DNA of 64,000 nt from Lentisphaeria bacterium (GCA_022009855.1 CP091727.1:4836001-4900000), one strand, 5' to 3'; shown: positions 50,440 through 62,185, counted from the first letter of the stretch. Program-made: numbers and translations. The notes: generated from the letters alone by a model not told the origin.

Positions 50440-52418
50440 TTACCGACCCGCCGGAACGAAGATTGCGCTGCCCCGGGCGAAATCGATCTGCGCCAGCCGC
50501 AGGTAGATGAAATCGCCGGGCTTGTACCCCTGTTCGCCGCGCCGCTGTTTCAACATACGGCTCGAACGGCGAAAATCGCCGCGCAGCTGTTCCCGCGGGA
50601 CAAATCCGTACAATCCGAGCTCGTGGATATCCACCTGAAGTCCTGCGCTGGTCACCTTGGCGATTACTCCCTCGTACATATTTTCCCCGCCTTTTTCAAG
50701 CAGTTCCTGAAGGTAGCGGAGCTTCAGCCGATCGTTCGCGGCGAAATAGGCGGCGTCGTTGTTCTCCTCCTTTTCGGAGCACTCCTCAGCCACCCGGGCC
50801 AGCGTCGAAACCGAACGGGTGCGCACATGGGTGTCGAGATTCCAGAGCTGCTGGTGGACGACCAGATCCGGATAGCGCCGGATCGGACTGGTAAAGTGGC
50901 TGTACCTCCCCTTCCCCAGCCCGAAGTGAAGCGCCGGCTTCTCCAGGTAGTAGGCGCGGGGCAGCGAACGGAGCAGATGGCTCAGAATCACCGGCCGCCG
51001 CGGATCGTCCGGCAATCCGGCGATGAAGCGGTTGCACGCCTTCCGGTCGGTCAGGTCGCCGGGCACGATGCCGAACGCCTCCTCCATGAGGTCGGAGAAT
51101 TCGGCGATCTTCTCCGGATCGGGTGCCGGGTGGACCCGGTAGAGACCGGCCACGCTCTTCTGCCCGAGCTCGGTTCCCACGGCAGAATTGGCGGCCAGCA
51201 TGCACTCCTCAACCAGATTCTCCGATTCTCGCGCCGTCTTCACGGAAAGCCCGAGAATGCGGTTGTCCGCCTCGCTGCACAGCACCCGAATCTCCGGCAG
51301 CGCGAGGTCGATAAAGGACTCGGTCGCCTTGCGGTACTCCCGCATCCGGCGGGTAACGGCGACCAGGTCGCGGAGAGCACCGCAGAGCGCCTCCGACCAT
51401 CCATCCGGCGCCCTGCCGGTATCGATGAACGTCTGAACCTCCTCATAGTTGAGCCGGTGATCCACCCGAATCTTCGTGTGAAGGCGGCGGAAATCGAGCA
51501 CTTTTCCGGAGGCTTTGTCCACCGTGAGGTAGACCGAATGCGCGCAGGAATCCGCTCCGGCGCGGAGGCTGATCCGCGCGGTGAGTGCCGCCGGAAGCAT
51601 CGGCAGTGTCCGCCCCGGCAGATAGCAGCTGAATCCCCTCGTCTCCGCCGCCCGGTCGAACTTCGACTTCGGCGCAATGTAGGCCGCCACGTCGGAGATG
51701 TGCACGCCGACGATCACTTCGGACTCCTTTTTCCCCGGCTGAATCGAAACCGCGTCGTCGAAATCCTTCGCATCGACCGGGTCGATGGTGACCGTCAGCT
51801 CCCCGGTGCGGTCCTCACGGGCGATCTCGCGCGGCTGAAGCGCCAGCGCCTCCTCATTGTCCGACTCCCGGTAGGGCGGAGCAAGATCGTATTCCGCAAC
51901 GACCGCGTCGAGGTCGGCGGCAATCACGCCGGCGCGCCCCATCACCTTGTTGATCGCGCCATGCCAGACGCCCCCTCATTGCGGAGCAGCCGCACCCGTA
52001 CCCAGTCCCCGCGGCGGGCGCCGTGGCGGGCGCCGGAAACCTCGACATCGTCCGGCATCCGGCGATTCAGCGGCCGCACCCGGTTGCCGGGGAGCAGTTC
52101 CCCGACGAACTCCTGCCGAGCCTGATCGATCACCTCGACCACCCGCCCGGCGGGACCGCGCCGCTCCCCGCGAAACTCCTCCCGCTGCGGAATCAGCTCC
52201 ACCCGGACCTCGTCGCCATCCATCGCACTGCCGATGAACTTCGGCGGGATAAACACATCCTCCTGCGGATGCCCGTCCGGCGCGGGCGGCAGTGCGACAA
52301 ATCCGAATCCTCCCGGAGTCACGGTCAGCTTTCCGACAACGATCTCATGGCGTTCTTCGCGGCGGCGACGGGCACGGTCGGCAATCCGGCGGAGACGTCT
52401 CTTCTTCTCTTTTTTCAT
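50440..52418 (-). CDS. rnr: Ribonuclease R (one frame break)
   Basis: About 659 residues after adding one base at 51971-51975; the bridge then reads EGGVWHGAINKVMGRAGVIA. GGAGG six bases upstream decides the ATG at 52418. A basic N-terminus (MKKEKKRRLRRIADRARRRR) and cold-shock domains precede the RNB catalytic domain (DPVDAKDFDDAVSI with its aspartates, and HFTSPIRRYPDLVVHQQL). An S1 domain (MYEGVIAKVTSAGLQVDIHE) ends the protein. RNase R degrades structured RNA from the 3' end. Confidence 0.92.
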
Positions 52419-52453
52419 AGGCATCCTCCCAGTGATGAATTCTCCCGTCAACC

Positions 52454-52481
52454 ACTATACACCACATGCGGCAAAGTGCAA
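52454..52481 (-). promoter_or_regulatory. Promoter of rnr
   Basis: On the minus strand TTGCAC (52481-52476), 16 bp, TATAGT (52459-52454), about 35 bp before the start. Confidence 0.55.
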
Positions 52482-52582
52482 AACGAAATTTGCAAAAAAA
52501 CCATTCCGGACGCATATTATAGGAAGCCGGACGACGATATGGTTCACAAGAGGAGAGCGTCCGGTCGCAAGGAGGTTCATCC

Positions 52583-53386
52583 ATGAGCAAAGGAAAAACC
52601 AACGTCCGCACCTTCCGCAAGCGGAAGGAGGCCGGAGAAAAAATCGTCATGATCACCGCCAGCGACGCCCCGTCGGCCGCCGCGGCATTCGCCGCCGGAA
52701 TCGATGTGCTTCTGGTCGGAGACTCCCTCGCCATGACCGTGCTCGGCTACGAAAACACCCTGCCGCTCACGATGGAGGAGGCGCTTCACCACGCCCGCGC
52801 CGTGCGCCGCGGGGCGCCCGACGCCTTCGTCATCTTCGATATGCCGTTCATGAGCTATCAGGTGAGCATCGAAGAGGCGCTCCGCAATGCGGGCCGCGCC
52901 GTCAAGGAGGCCGGCGCCAACGCCGTCAAACTCGAAGGCGGCGCCGAACTCGTGCCGCTGATCTCCCGCCTGGTCGACTGCGGGATTCCGGTCATGCCGC
53001 ATCTCGGGCTGCTGCCGCAGCGCATCCAGACCGCCGGAACCTACCGGATCACCGGCCGGACCGACGCCGAAGTGGAGAAACTGCTCAGCGACGCCCGTGC
53101 GGTGGAGGCGGCAGGCGCCTTCGCGCTGGTGCTCGAATGCATGCCCGCCGAGGTCGGCCGCCGGATCTCCGAAGCGCTGACCATTCCCACCATCGGCATC
53201 GGTTCCGGAATCCACTGCGACGGACAGGTGCAGGTGCTCTACGACGTACTCGGGCTCTTCGAGGAGTTCACTCCGAAGCACTCCCGCCGCTATGCGGAAC
53301 TGGGCAGACTCACCCGCGAGGCGCTTAAAAATTATGCGGACGATGTTCGGAACGGCGCCTTCCCCGGCCCGGAAAACTCGTTCTGA
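52583..53386 (+). CDS. panB: 3-methyl-2-oxobutanoate hydroxymethyltransferase
   Basis: Intact, 267 residues with AAGGAGG upstream. IVMITASDAPSAAAAFAAGI, VLLVGDSLAMTVLGYENTLP, NAVKLEGGAE, GIPVMPHLGLLPQ and TIGIGSGIHCDGQVQVL are the conserved PanB blocks, with the metal-binding Asp residues present. It adds a hydroxymethyl group from methylene-tetrahydrofolate to make ketopantoate, the first step to pantothenate and CoA. Neither panC nor panD is adjacent. Confidence 0.93.
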   Translation: MSKGKTNVRTFRKRKEAGEKIVMITASDAPSAAAAFAAGIDVLLVGDSLAMTVLGYENTLPLTMEEALHHARAVRRGAPDAFVIFDMPFMSYQVSIEEALRNAGRAVKEAGANAVKLEGGAELVPLISRLVDCGIPVMPHLGLLPQRIQTAGTYRITGRTDAEVEKLLSDARAVEAAGAFALVLECMPAEVGRRISEALTIPTIGIGSGIHCDGQVQVLYDVLGLFEEFTPKHSRRYAELGRLTREALKNYADDVRNGAFPGPENSF

Positions 53387-53455
53387 CCCTTCCGGGCCGG
53401 TCCCGCTCCCCGGGAGTGGACATACCCAAACCATCAGCGCAGGAGAATCACGATC

Positions 53456-55616
53456 ATGTTCCAGGAAGAACTGGTTTCAAACCGCCGTTCCGGCGTCGTC
53501 GCGGTGGAAGTCGCTGCGAACCGGATGGTTTTCTTTTATCACGAGGGGAACGGATTCCGAACCGAAGAGGAGCCGTTCGCTCCCTTCGTGCTGCTGAGCT
53601 CCCCTGAACAGCTCGACGGATTCGACGGCGCCTTCGACCTGGAACCGCTCTCCGGGCAGATGCTCTTCTGCACACTGGCGAAATTCCCGGATATCGATGT
53701 CTACAATGCGGCACTCGCCTTTCTGAAAAAAAGTACCCGCGCCCCCTATTCCATCTACCGCGACCTCTCACAACAGGCGCTGCTCGAATCGGAAACCCGC
53801 CTCTTCGGCGCCATGAGCTTCCCCGAACTGCGGCGGCTCTCCTTCGATCTGGAGACGCTGACCACTCCGGGATACGATTTCCCCAACGCCGACCGCCCGG
53901 GGATGAGATCATCATCATCTCGCTGCGCGACTCTTCCGGCTGGGAAACGGTGCTTTCGCAGGAGACGATGAGCGAAAAGGAGCTGATTGAGACGTTTCTC
54001 AAAGTCGTCGCCGAACGTGATCCGGATGTGGTCGAGGGGCACAACATCTGCCGCTTCGACCTGCCCTACCTCGAAACCCGCGCCAGACGGTACAAGCTCA
54101 AGCTCACCCTCGGCCGCGATGGCTCCGCGCCCCGGAAACGCCCCAGCCGCTTCACCATCGCCGAACGGCTGATCAACTACACCCGCTACGAATTCTACGG
54201 CAGGCACACCATCGATACGCTGCATCTTGCGATGTTCTACGACATGTCGAACCGCAATCTGGAGTCCTACAACCTCAAGCATCTCGCGCGCCACTTCAAG
54301 ATCGCCTCAGGCGACCGCACCTACCTGGAAGGGCGGGAAATTTCCGACGCCTGGACGAACGACCGGCAGAAACTGCTCGCCTACGCCCTCGACGATGTGC
54401 GCGAGAGCGAAGCACTGAGCGCCCTTCTCAGCCCGAGCTACTTCTACCAGACCCAGATCCTGCCGATGAGATATCAGGACGTTATCGTGCGCGGCACCGG
54501 CACCAGCCTCGACGCGCTCCTCACCGCCGAATATCTCAAACAGCGCCACTCCCTGCCGCTGCCGGAGGCGGCGCGACGCTTCGCCGGGGCACTGACCCGG
54601 GCGGAGGCAAGTGGCGTCTTCCGCAACGTCTGGCACTGCGACGTACGTTCGCTCTATCCGTCGATCATCCTCGCCGAAGGATGGGTTCCGGCCCACGACG
54701 AACTCGGCGAATTTCCCCGGCTGCTCAGCGCGCTGCGCACCTTCCGGCTGGAGGCGAAGGATGCCGCACGGACCGATCCGGATCCGGCCCGGCGCAGCTA
54801 CTTTCAGGCGCTCCAGAGCAGCTTTAAAATTCTGATCAACTCCTTCTACGGCTATCTCGGATTTTCACAGGGGACCTTCAACGACTACGACATGGCCGAA
54901 CGGGTCACCGCGCGAGGACGGGACATTCTCACGTCGATGCTCCACTTCCTCACCGGAGCCGGCGCGCGCGTGCTGGAGATGGATACCGACGGCATCTACT
55001 TCCAGCCTCCGCCGGGGGTGGAGGATGCCGCCGCCTTCAACACACGAATTCAGGCGGTTCTCCCTGCCGGAATCGAGGTGGAGCTCGACGCCCGCTATGA
55101 GGCGATGTTCTCCTACAAAAGCAAGAATTACGCCCTCCTGGATTCCAGTGGAGTGGTCAGCATCACCGGTGCCGCTCTCAAGTCGCGCGGCCTCGAACCC
55201 TTCCAGCGCAAATTCATGGCGGCAATTGTCGAACACCTGCTGCGAAATGAGAAGGAGAAGATTCCGCTCGAATATGAAGCGCTGCGCCAGTCGATCGCCG
55301 ACCGGACCATTCCGCTCGCTGAGCTGGCAAAGACCGAAAATCTCAACGACTCCCCGGAGACCTACCGGCGGAAACTGGAGGCGGGAACCGGTCGCCGCAG
55401 CGCCGCCTACGAACTGGCGCCCGCTCCGGACGCAATTACCAGTCGGGGGATCAGGTCACCTACTATCTGACCGGAGAAAAGAAAAAGGTGTCGGTGGTGG
55501 ACAACGCCAAACTGCTCAGCGAGGCACCGGCGGGCGAGCGCGACGAAAATTCCGCGTTCTACCTCAACAAGCTGGAGGAGCTGTACGCCAACTTCGCGGA
55601 GTTCATCCGATCCTGA
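53456..55616 (+). CDS. Family B DNA polymerase (Pol II-like) (two frame breaks)
   Basis: About 720 residues after adding one base at 53899-53902 and one near 55417-55422. The exonuclease motifs are RLSFDLETLT (Exo I), VVEGHNICRFDLPYLE (Exo II) and YALDDVRESEAL (Exo III). The polymerase motifs are CDVRSLYPSIIL (A), QSSFKILINSFYGYLG (B) and LEMDTDGIYF (C). All catalytic aspartates are present, so a proofreading polymerase is expected. It is somewhat shorter than E. coli Pol II (783 aa). It lies among housekeeping genes with no phage genes nearby. Its last 14 bases overlap the convergent LOG-family gene. Confidence 0.9.
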
Positions 55617-56186
55617 AGGCGCTCTCGCTGCGGACACGCTCAAGCTCGTCGAGCAGCGCGGCGGGATCGTCGGAGGAGAGCAGCATCTCCCGGTCCTGTT
55701 TCGCAATCAGACCGGAATCGACCCCGCGATCGAGGAATTCCAGCAGAAAATCGTAGTAGCCGCCCGCATTCAGAAGCCCGCACGGCTTGCGGATGTAGCC
55801 GAGCTTGAACCGGCTGAAGGCATCGAAGAGTTCGTCGAGCGTACCGAAGCCGCCGGGCAGCGCGACCACCGCGTCGGCGAGTTCGAGCATCACCTCCTTG
55901 CGTTCGGCAAGTGACTCCACCTCGATGGTCCGGGTGAGGCCCGGCTGAAGCTGTTCCCGGGGAACTCCGCGGGATAGACGCCGATCGCCTCGCCCCCGTT
56001 GCCCAGCACCGCCTCCGCCAGCGACTGCATCGTGCCGGTGCCGGAGCCGCCGTAGACCAGCCCGATGTTCCGCTCGGCCAGAATCCGCCCGAATTCGGCG
56101 GCGACGTCGGCATAGAGCGGATGGTGTCCGAAGGAAGAGGCGCAGTAGACCGCTACCCGGCGGGTCGAAGAGACATCGCAATACAT
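55603..56186 (-). CDS. LOG-family (TIGR00730) nucleotide phosphoribohydrolase (one frame break)
   Basis: About 194 residues after adding one base in the G run at 55959-55962. The ATG at 56186 has GAGGTGA upstream. VAVYCASSFGHHPLYADVAA starts the Rossmann fold; IGLVYGGSGTGTMQSLAEAV and ALPGGFGTLDELFDAFSRF hold the PGGxGT phosphate motif. Relatives release cytokinin-like bases or other nucleobases from nucleoside monophosphates. It follows lipA by four bases. Confidence 0.85.
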
Positions 56187-56190
56187 TGTT

Positions 56191-57068
56191 TCACCTCGTT
56201 TCGCGGACCAGTTCGCCCGCATGGTAGGAACTTCGCACCAGAGGAGCGCTCGCCACCGCCCGGAATCCGAGTTCACGGGCGAACGCGCCGTACGCCTCGA
56301 ACTCCTCCGGCGTCACGTAGCGCGCCAGCGGCCAGTGCGCCGCCGAAGGAGGCAGATACTGCCCGATCGTCACGATCGACACTCCGGCCTCCCGCAGATC
56401 GCGCAGCGTCCGGCGCACCTCCCCGTCGTTCTCGCCCAGCCCCAGCATCAGCCCGGACTTGACCGGGATCCCCCCCCTGCCGAAGCGGCGAAATGGAGCA
56501 CCTCCAGCGAACGGCGGTAGGTCGCCCGGGTACGGATTTCCGAGGAGAGCCGTTCGACCGTCTCGACGTTGTGGTTGAACACCGCCGGACGCGCCTCCAA
56601 CACCCGCCGGATCGCGGTTTCGTCGCCGTTGAAATCCGGAGTGAGCACCTCGGTTTCCGCCTCCGGCAGACGGCGGCGGAGCTCCTCGATCACGGCGGCG
56701 AAACAGCCCGCGCCGCCGTCCGGGAGATCGTCGCGGGTGACGCTGGTAACCACCACGTAGCGGAGTTTGAGCCGCACCGCCGCCTCCGCCAGTCGGAGCG
56801 CTTCATCCGGCTCCGGAGGTTCCGGGTGCGGATCGTGGCCGATCGCACAGAATTTGCAGTTGCGCGTGCAGTTGCGCCCCATGATGAGAAAGGTCGCGGT
56901 GCCGTGGCAGAAGCATTCGCCCAGATTGGGGCACATCGCCCCGGAACAGACCGTATTGAGCCGGAGATCCTGTAAAATCGCACTCACCTCTCCGGCACCG
57001 TTGGCGCCGACCCGCACCCGAATCCACTCCGGCAGACGCGGCCGGACCGGTTTCCCCTCAACCTGCAT
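56191..57068 (-). CDS. lipA: Lipoyl synthase (one frame break)
   Basis: About 292 residues after adding one base in the eight-base C run at 56470-56477. The ATG at 57068 is preceded by GGGAAAGG. MCPNLGECFCHGTATFLIMG is the auxiliary cluster motif and CTRNCKFCAIG the radical-SAM motif. TSVTRDDLPDGGA, VFNHNVETVERL and, after the break, IPVKSGLMLGLGENDGEV follow in order. LipA inserts sulfur into octanoyl-lysine. It lies 45 bp downstream of fabF, so fatty acid synthesis and lipoate synthesis are linked here. Confidence 0.92.
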
Positions 57069-57113
57069 CGAATCGCCTTTCCCGGCAGGCGGCGCGCCGC
57101 GCCGCACCGCCGC

Positions 57114-58344
57114 TTATCTGCCGCAGTCGGAAATCACGATCGCCGCATTCGAACCGCCGAAAGCGAAACTGTTCGACAGCCCGTGTCGGATCGTCGTGCC
57201 GGTGCGGCATTCGCGGACAAGATCCGCCCAGCCGAATTCCGGATCGGGATTCTCCAGATTGATCGAAGGCGAAAGGAAGTGCCGTTCCAGCATCAGCGAG
57301 GTGAAGATCACCTCCGCCGCACCGGTCGCACCGACCATGTGCCCGGTCTGCGATTTGGTGCTGTTGATCGCCGCCTTGTCGCCGAGCACCCGCCGGATCG
57401 CATCCAGTTCGACCGGATCCCCACCGGAGTCCCGGTACCGTGGGTGTTGACATACCCGATGTCCGCCGCGCTCAAACCGGCGTCGGCGATCGCGTCGCGC
57501 ATCACCGCCGCCGATGCGGCCGCATCCGGCACGACCATGTCATGCGCATTGCTGTTGGCTGCAATGCCGGAGATTTCGCTGATCGGCCGCACGCCGCGCG
57601 CCCGGCAGCTGCGCTCGGACTCCAGCACCACGTAGGCGGCACCCGCCGCCAGCACGAATCCGTCGCGGTCGCGGTCGAAGGGGCGGCTCGCCCGCTCCGG
57701 CGTCTCATTGTATTTGTGCGACAGCGCCCGGCAGGCACAGAAACCGAGCGCCTGCACCCAGTCGATCTGCTCGGCGCCGCCGGCGAGCACGATGTCGTAC
57801 TGCCCGGAACGGATCAGCCGGGTGCCGACCAGAATCGAAAGCGCACTGCTGGCACAGGCGGCGGAGATATCGTAGGACTCACCGGTAATTCCGAAGATGA
57901 GCGACAAATTGGAGATCGCCGACGACGGCATCACCCGCGGAACCGAATAGGGACTCACGTTGCGGAGGCGGTAATCGGTGCGGATATATTTATCCGCCTC
58001 GTTGAACACCTCGATGTAGTTGCTTCCGGCCACTCCGCCGATGATGGCGATGCGCCGTTCGCGCAGCTCCTCCAGCGGCAGCCCGCCTCGGCGAACGCCT
58101 CTTGTGCGGCGATCACCGACATCACACCAACCGGCGGGCAGAACCGCAGTTTCTTGCGGTCAATGAGTTCAGTCTCCAGCGGTCCCTGCACCAGCCCGCC
58201 GACTTCGCAGCTGAGCTTGTGTTCGACGAAATCCGGCACCCGACCGACTCCGCATTTTCCGGCCCGGAGAGCCACCTCGTTGGCCGCCAGATCGTTTCCG
58301 ATCGGCGTAATCAACCCGCGTCCTGTGATAAAAGCTCTTTCCAT
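57114..58344 (-). CDS. fabF: 3-oxoacyl-[acyl-carrier-protein] synthase II-like (two frame breaks)
   Basis: About 410 residues after adding single bases at 58082-58084 and 57419-57422. AGAGGA precedes the ATG. MERAFITGRGLITPIGNDLA starts the thiolase fold. The nucleophile Cys is in SAACASSALSILVG, and the two active-site His are in NTHGTGTPVG and KSQTGHMVGATGAAEV. It condenses malonyl-ACP with acyl-ACP in fatty acid elongation. The FabF or FabB subtype is not certain. Confidence 0.88.
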
Positions 58345-58420
58345 GAGTCCTCTGCAAACTATCCGGCAAACCGCCTTTCATTAACCGTCTGTTCGTAAAA
58401 ACCGGGTTAATATAGACCTG

Positions 58421-58447
58421 CTTTCGGCCTTTTTCTACTGCCGAAAG
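58421..58447. repeat. Inverted repeat upstream of fabF
   Basis: CTTTCGGC at 58421-58428 and GCCGAAAG at 58440-58447 form a perfect 8-bp inverted repeat with an 11-base gap. No T run follows on either side, so an operator is as likely as a hairpin. It lies in the 179-bp divergent gap between fabF and the DppD-like gene. Confidence 0.4.
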
Positions 58448-58523
58448 ATGAAAAAATGTGTGGAATATTCGGAAGAATGGTGTTATATTCCCGACGAATA
58501 CACAATCAAATGCAATTTTTCAG

Positions 58524-59532
58524 ATGGCACTTCTTTCGGTAAACAATCTCTGCATCGACTTTCTCTCCGGCGGACGGCGCCTGCCGGTGGTTACCGGCGT
58601 CTCCTTTGCCGTCGAACGCGGAAAAATCCTCGCGCTGGTCGGGGAATCCGGCTGCGGCAAAAGCATCAGCTGCCTCGCCATCACCCGACTGCTTCCCTCG
58701 CCTCCCGCCCTTCCCTCCGCGGATTCGATCGAGTTCGAAACCGACGGGGGAGACGGTCGACCTTTTCCGGCTTCCGCCGCGAAAGCTCCGGAAATTCCGG
58801 GGAGGGCGGATCGCCTACATCTTTCAGGAGCCATCGGTCTCGCTCAATCCGGTGTTCCGCATCGGCGCACAGATCGCCGAGGTAATCGAACTGCACCGCC
58901 CGGAGGTGACCGACATTCGCGGCGAGGTGATCGAACTGCTTCGACAGGTGGGGATTTCCGCGCCGGAGAGCCGGATCGACGCTTTCCCGCATGAACTTTC
59001 CGGCGGCATGCAGCAACGGGTGATGATCGCCATGGCGCTGGCGGGGAATCCGGAGCTGCTGATCGCGGACGAGCCGACCACCGCGCTGGACGTCACCATT
59101 CAGGCACAGATTCTTGAACTCGTCGACCGCCTCCGCCGCGAACGGAACATGGCGGTCATCCTGGTCACTCACAACCTCGGCATCGTCGCGCAGCTCGCCG
59201 ACTTCGTCGCGGTAATGTACGCCGGAAACCTGGTTGAATACGCTCCGGCGCGCGAACTCATCGATCATCCCCGCCATCCTTACACGCGGGCCCTGCTCGC
59301 CGCCGTGCCGAAGCTCGGCGGCGAAGGTGGGCGGCTCTCGACCATTCCGGGGCACGTCCCTTCGCCTGGCGAATTTCCGGGCGGCTGCCGTTTTTTCGAC
59401 CGGTGTGCCCGCGCCAGATCGCTTCCGGCGACGCTCTCCGCCCGGTGCTGCTCAGGGCAGCCGCCGCTTCAGGAAATCGCGACGGGGCACCGATGCGCCT
59501 GTATCGCCCCTCTGCCGCAGGAAGAGGCCTGA
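58524..59532 (+). CDS. Oligopeptide/dipeptide-type ABC transporter ATP-binding protein (one frame break)
   Basis: About 335 residues after removing one G in the run at 58746-58750. Walker A GESGCGKS, Q-loop YIFQEPSVSLNP, signature HELSGGMQQRVMIAMAL, Walker B LLIADEPTTALD and switch LVTHNLGIVAQLAD are present. The C-terminal extension (GGCRFFDRCARA) is typical of DppD/OppD. The ATG at 58524 is chosen; an in-frame ATG at 58458 exists. No permease or second ATPase gene adjoins, so it is an orphan in this window. Confidence 0.85.
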
Positions 59533-59536
59533 GCAA

Positions 59537-60159
59537 ATGGATAAAACGTTCTATTGCCTGCTCGGCGCCCTGACCGCCACCGCCGCCGCCACCGTCGCGG
59601 TCATCTCCACATACGATGCGCCGGCTCCGCAGCAGGACGGCGACAGCTCCGCGCGGGTTCGGATGATCTGGCAGCTCCGCACCCGCGCAAACAGCCTGAT
59701 TGAATCGCAGAACTATCCGGTGGCGCTGCTGGTGCTCAACCGTCTCTCCCGTCTGGAGCCGGGAAACGCCTCCTTCCAGCGGCTGCTGGTGCGGGTGCTC
59801 TATGAAACCGGTCGGAACGACGACGCCATCCTCATCTGCCGGAAGCTGCTCGCAGGCAATCCGGACAACGCCACGAGCCGAAACAACCTCGGTGTGCTCC
59901 TGACGGCCAGCGGCAGCTTCGAAGCGGGAATCAAAGAGCTGCAGAAGGCACATTCCCTCGCTCCTGACAATGAATTCATCGACTACAATCTGAGCCGGGC
60001 CTATCAGGCTCTCGGCAACCTGCCGGAAGCCCGCATCTGCTTCGCCCGCGCCAGCCGCAACCGAAAACAGATGCTGACCGTCGCCCCCCTGACCTCATCG
60101 CCGTTCCCCGCGCGGAATGGCGGGCGCCGGAAAAATCCCAGGAGGACCCCGCACCATGA
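59537..60159 (+). CDS. Membrane-anchored TPR protein (probable frame break at the end)
   Basis: About 207 residues. MDKTFYCLLGALTATAAATV is a membrane anchor or signal. Three or more tetratricopeptide repeats follow (NYPVALLVLNRLSRLEPGNA, RNDDAILICRKLLAGNPDNA, SFEAGIKELQKAHSLAPDNE). The downstream end as sequenced is Arg/Pro-rich; adding one C in the run at 60084-60089 gives LIAVPRAEWRAPEKSQEDPA and a stop at 60159 overlapping the mutL ATG. Function unknown. Confidence 0.65.
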
Positions 60160-62105
60160 GCAAGATCAAAGTGATGGATGAACAGCTCAGCAACCGGATC
60201 GCGGCCGGGGAGGTGATCGAACGCCCCGCATCGGTGGTCAAGGAACTGGTGGAAAACGCCATCGACGCCGGAGCCACCCACATCCGCATCGAGATCGAAC
60301 GGGCCGGTTCGCGGCTGATCAGCGTCTCCGACAACGGCTCCGGAATGGATGCCGACGACGCGCTGCTCTGCATCGAGCCGCACGGGACCAGCAAGATCTT
60401 CACCGCAGAGGACATCGACCGGATCACCACTCTGGGATTCCGCGGCGAGGCGCTTCCCTTCGATCGCCTCGATCAGCAGATTCACCATTCTCACCCGCAC
60501 GGCGGAAATGCTCGAGGGCACCCGGGTCCGGATCGAGGGGGGAGACTGCTTGAAGCCGCTCCTGCCGGCTGTGCGGCCGGCACCGTCATGCAGGTGCGTG
60601 ATCTCTTCTTCAACACTCCCGCCCGAAAAAGTTCCTCAAATCTCCGGCGACTGAGGCGCATCACATCGAAGAGACCGTTCTCGGGCTGGCGCTTCCCCGA
60701 CCTGAGGTGGGGTTCGAACTGCGGATCGACGGGCGGACCGCATTCCGCTCCCCCCGCGGCGCCGACGCCAGAAGCGCGACTGCGGGAGCTCTTCGGCCGC
60801 CCCTTCGTCGAAAACCTGTGGCCGGTCAACCATACCGAATCGGGCATCACCATCACCGGATTCACCGCCGCGCCGGGCTTCACCCGCAACTCCCGGCGGG
60901 AACAGCGGACCTTCGTCAACGGACGGGCGGTCGAATCTGCCGCGATCTACCGGGGGATCCGCGACGGCTACGCGACGCTCACCGAGAGCGGCAGATATGC
61001 GCCAGCGGTGCTCTTTCTCACCCTTGCGCCGGAGGAGGTGGATGTCAACGTGCATCCGGCCAAGCGGGAGATCCGCTTCAAGCATGAATTCGCGGTCACC
61101 CGGGCGGTGACCGCCGCGATCGGCAACGCGCTGAAACGCTCGCGGGAAGTTCCGCCCGCACAGGTCGTCAGCGAATCGTCGCTTCCGCTCGACGGCAGGG
61201 TGCCGCTGCGGCTGCTCCTCGACAGTGCAGGAGTCCATTATCAGCCGAAGGCGACGCAGCAGCCGACGCTGAATCTGGATGGTCCCGGCGCGGATCGGGA
61301 AGACGCTTTGCCGGACGCCGCCCCGACCGAAACGCTGTTCCTGACCGCCCCCCCCGCAGGCGGATCATACCGGATTGCGCCGTTCCGGAAACGCCGCTTC
61401 CAGAAGCGGAGAGCGCCGCCCCGGAAGTGTGCGCCGGAGAAGAGGCCTCTTCACCCGCCCCGGCGGCGGAACCCGTCGTTCCACCGGAGCCGTTCCCGGC
61501 AGCGGCCGGAGCCGCGCCGTTCAACGGCGACTGGCCGGAAGAGGTGCTGGGCATTCTGGATCGCACCTACATCCTCGCTTCGGGGCGGCGGGGACTGGTG
61601 ATGATCGACCAGCACGCGGCGCATGAACGGATCATGTTCGAGAAACTGCTGGATGAGGCGAAAGGGAACCGCGCCCCTACGCAGGCGCTGCTGCTGCCGC
61701 AGACACTGGAGCTGCCGCAGCCGATGTGCTCGCTTCTGCTCCGTTACCGCAAGCTCTTTGAAATGCTCGGCTTCGACATCGAGCCTATGGGCAGCAACAC
61801 CGTGATGCTCAACGGGCTGCCCGCCTCGATGGTGACGCACCGCCCGCTGGAGGAGCTGATTCCGGACATGTTGCAGGAATTGCTGGAGAACCAAGGGGAT
61901 AAAATTCCGGTGGAACTCGAATACGTCGCCCGGGCCGCCTGCCGGGCGGCGATCAAGGACACACGACGAGCTGACGCCGGAACTGGCGAAGGAGCTGCTG
62001 CACCGGCTCGGAGAATGCCGACAGGGAACGCTTTGTCCGCATGGGCGGCCGACGATGGTGACCATTTCCTACCGCGAGATCGAGAAACGGTTCGGCCGTC
62101 GTTGA
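60156..62105 (+). CDS. mutL: DNA mismatch repair protein MutL (six frame breaks)
   Basis: About 649 residues if six single-base errors are corrected, at 60455-60460, 60537-60542, 60626-60630, 60750-60755, 61348-61355 and near 61958-61965 (three extra, three missing, net zero). AGGAGG precedes the ATG. The GHKL ATPase motifs are NRIAAGEVIERPASVVKELV, SDNGSGMDAD and TLGFRGEAL. The dimerisation domain has DQHAAHERIMFE, fitting the DQHA-x2-E-x4-E nicking motif, and CPHGRPTMV. So this is the endonuclease-type MutL, not the E. coli type. The six breaks in one conserved gene are best explained by sequencing error. Confidence 0.9.
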
Positions 62106-62185
62106 GGAAAAATGCAAACTTTTTCGCGTTTTGAGCTTGCAAACGCCGATTCCAGGGATATATTTAAAGACGTTGCAAAACAAGT

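Noticed and set aside
48533..50506. Copper ATPase ending inside rnr at 50506
   Set aside because: The last 30 residues have no resemblance to pump C-termini; one extra G at 50396-50401 gives a natural end at 50418 and removes the overlap.
60156..62105. mutL as a pseudogene (mutator strain)
   Set aside because: Six breaks of balanced sign, all but one in homopolymers, with every conserved motif intact, match the error pattern seen in essential genes of the same window.
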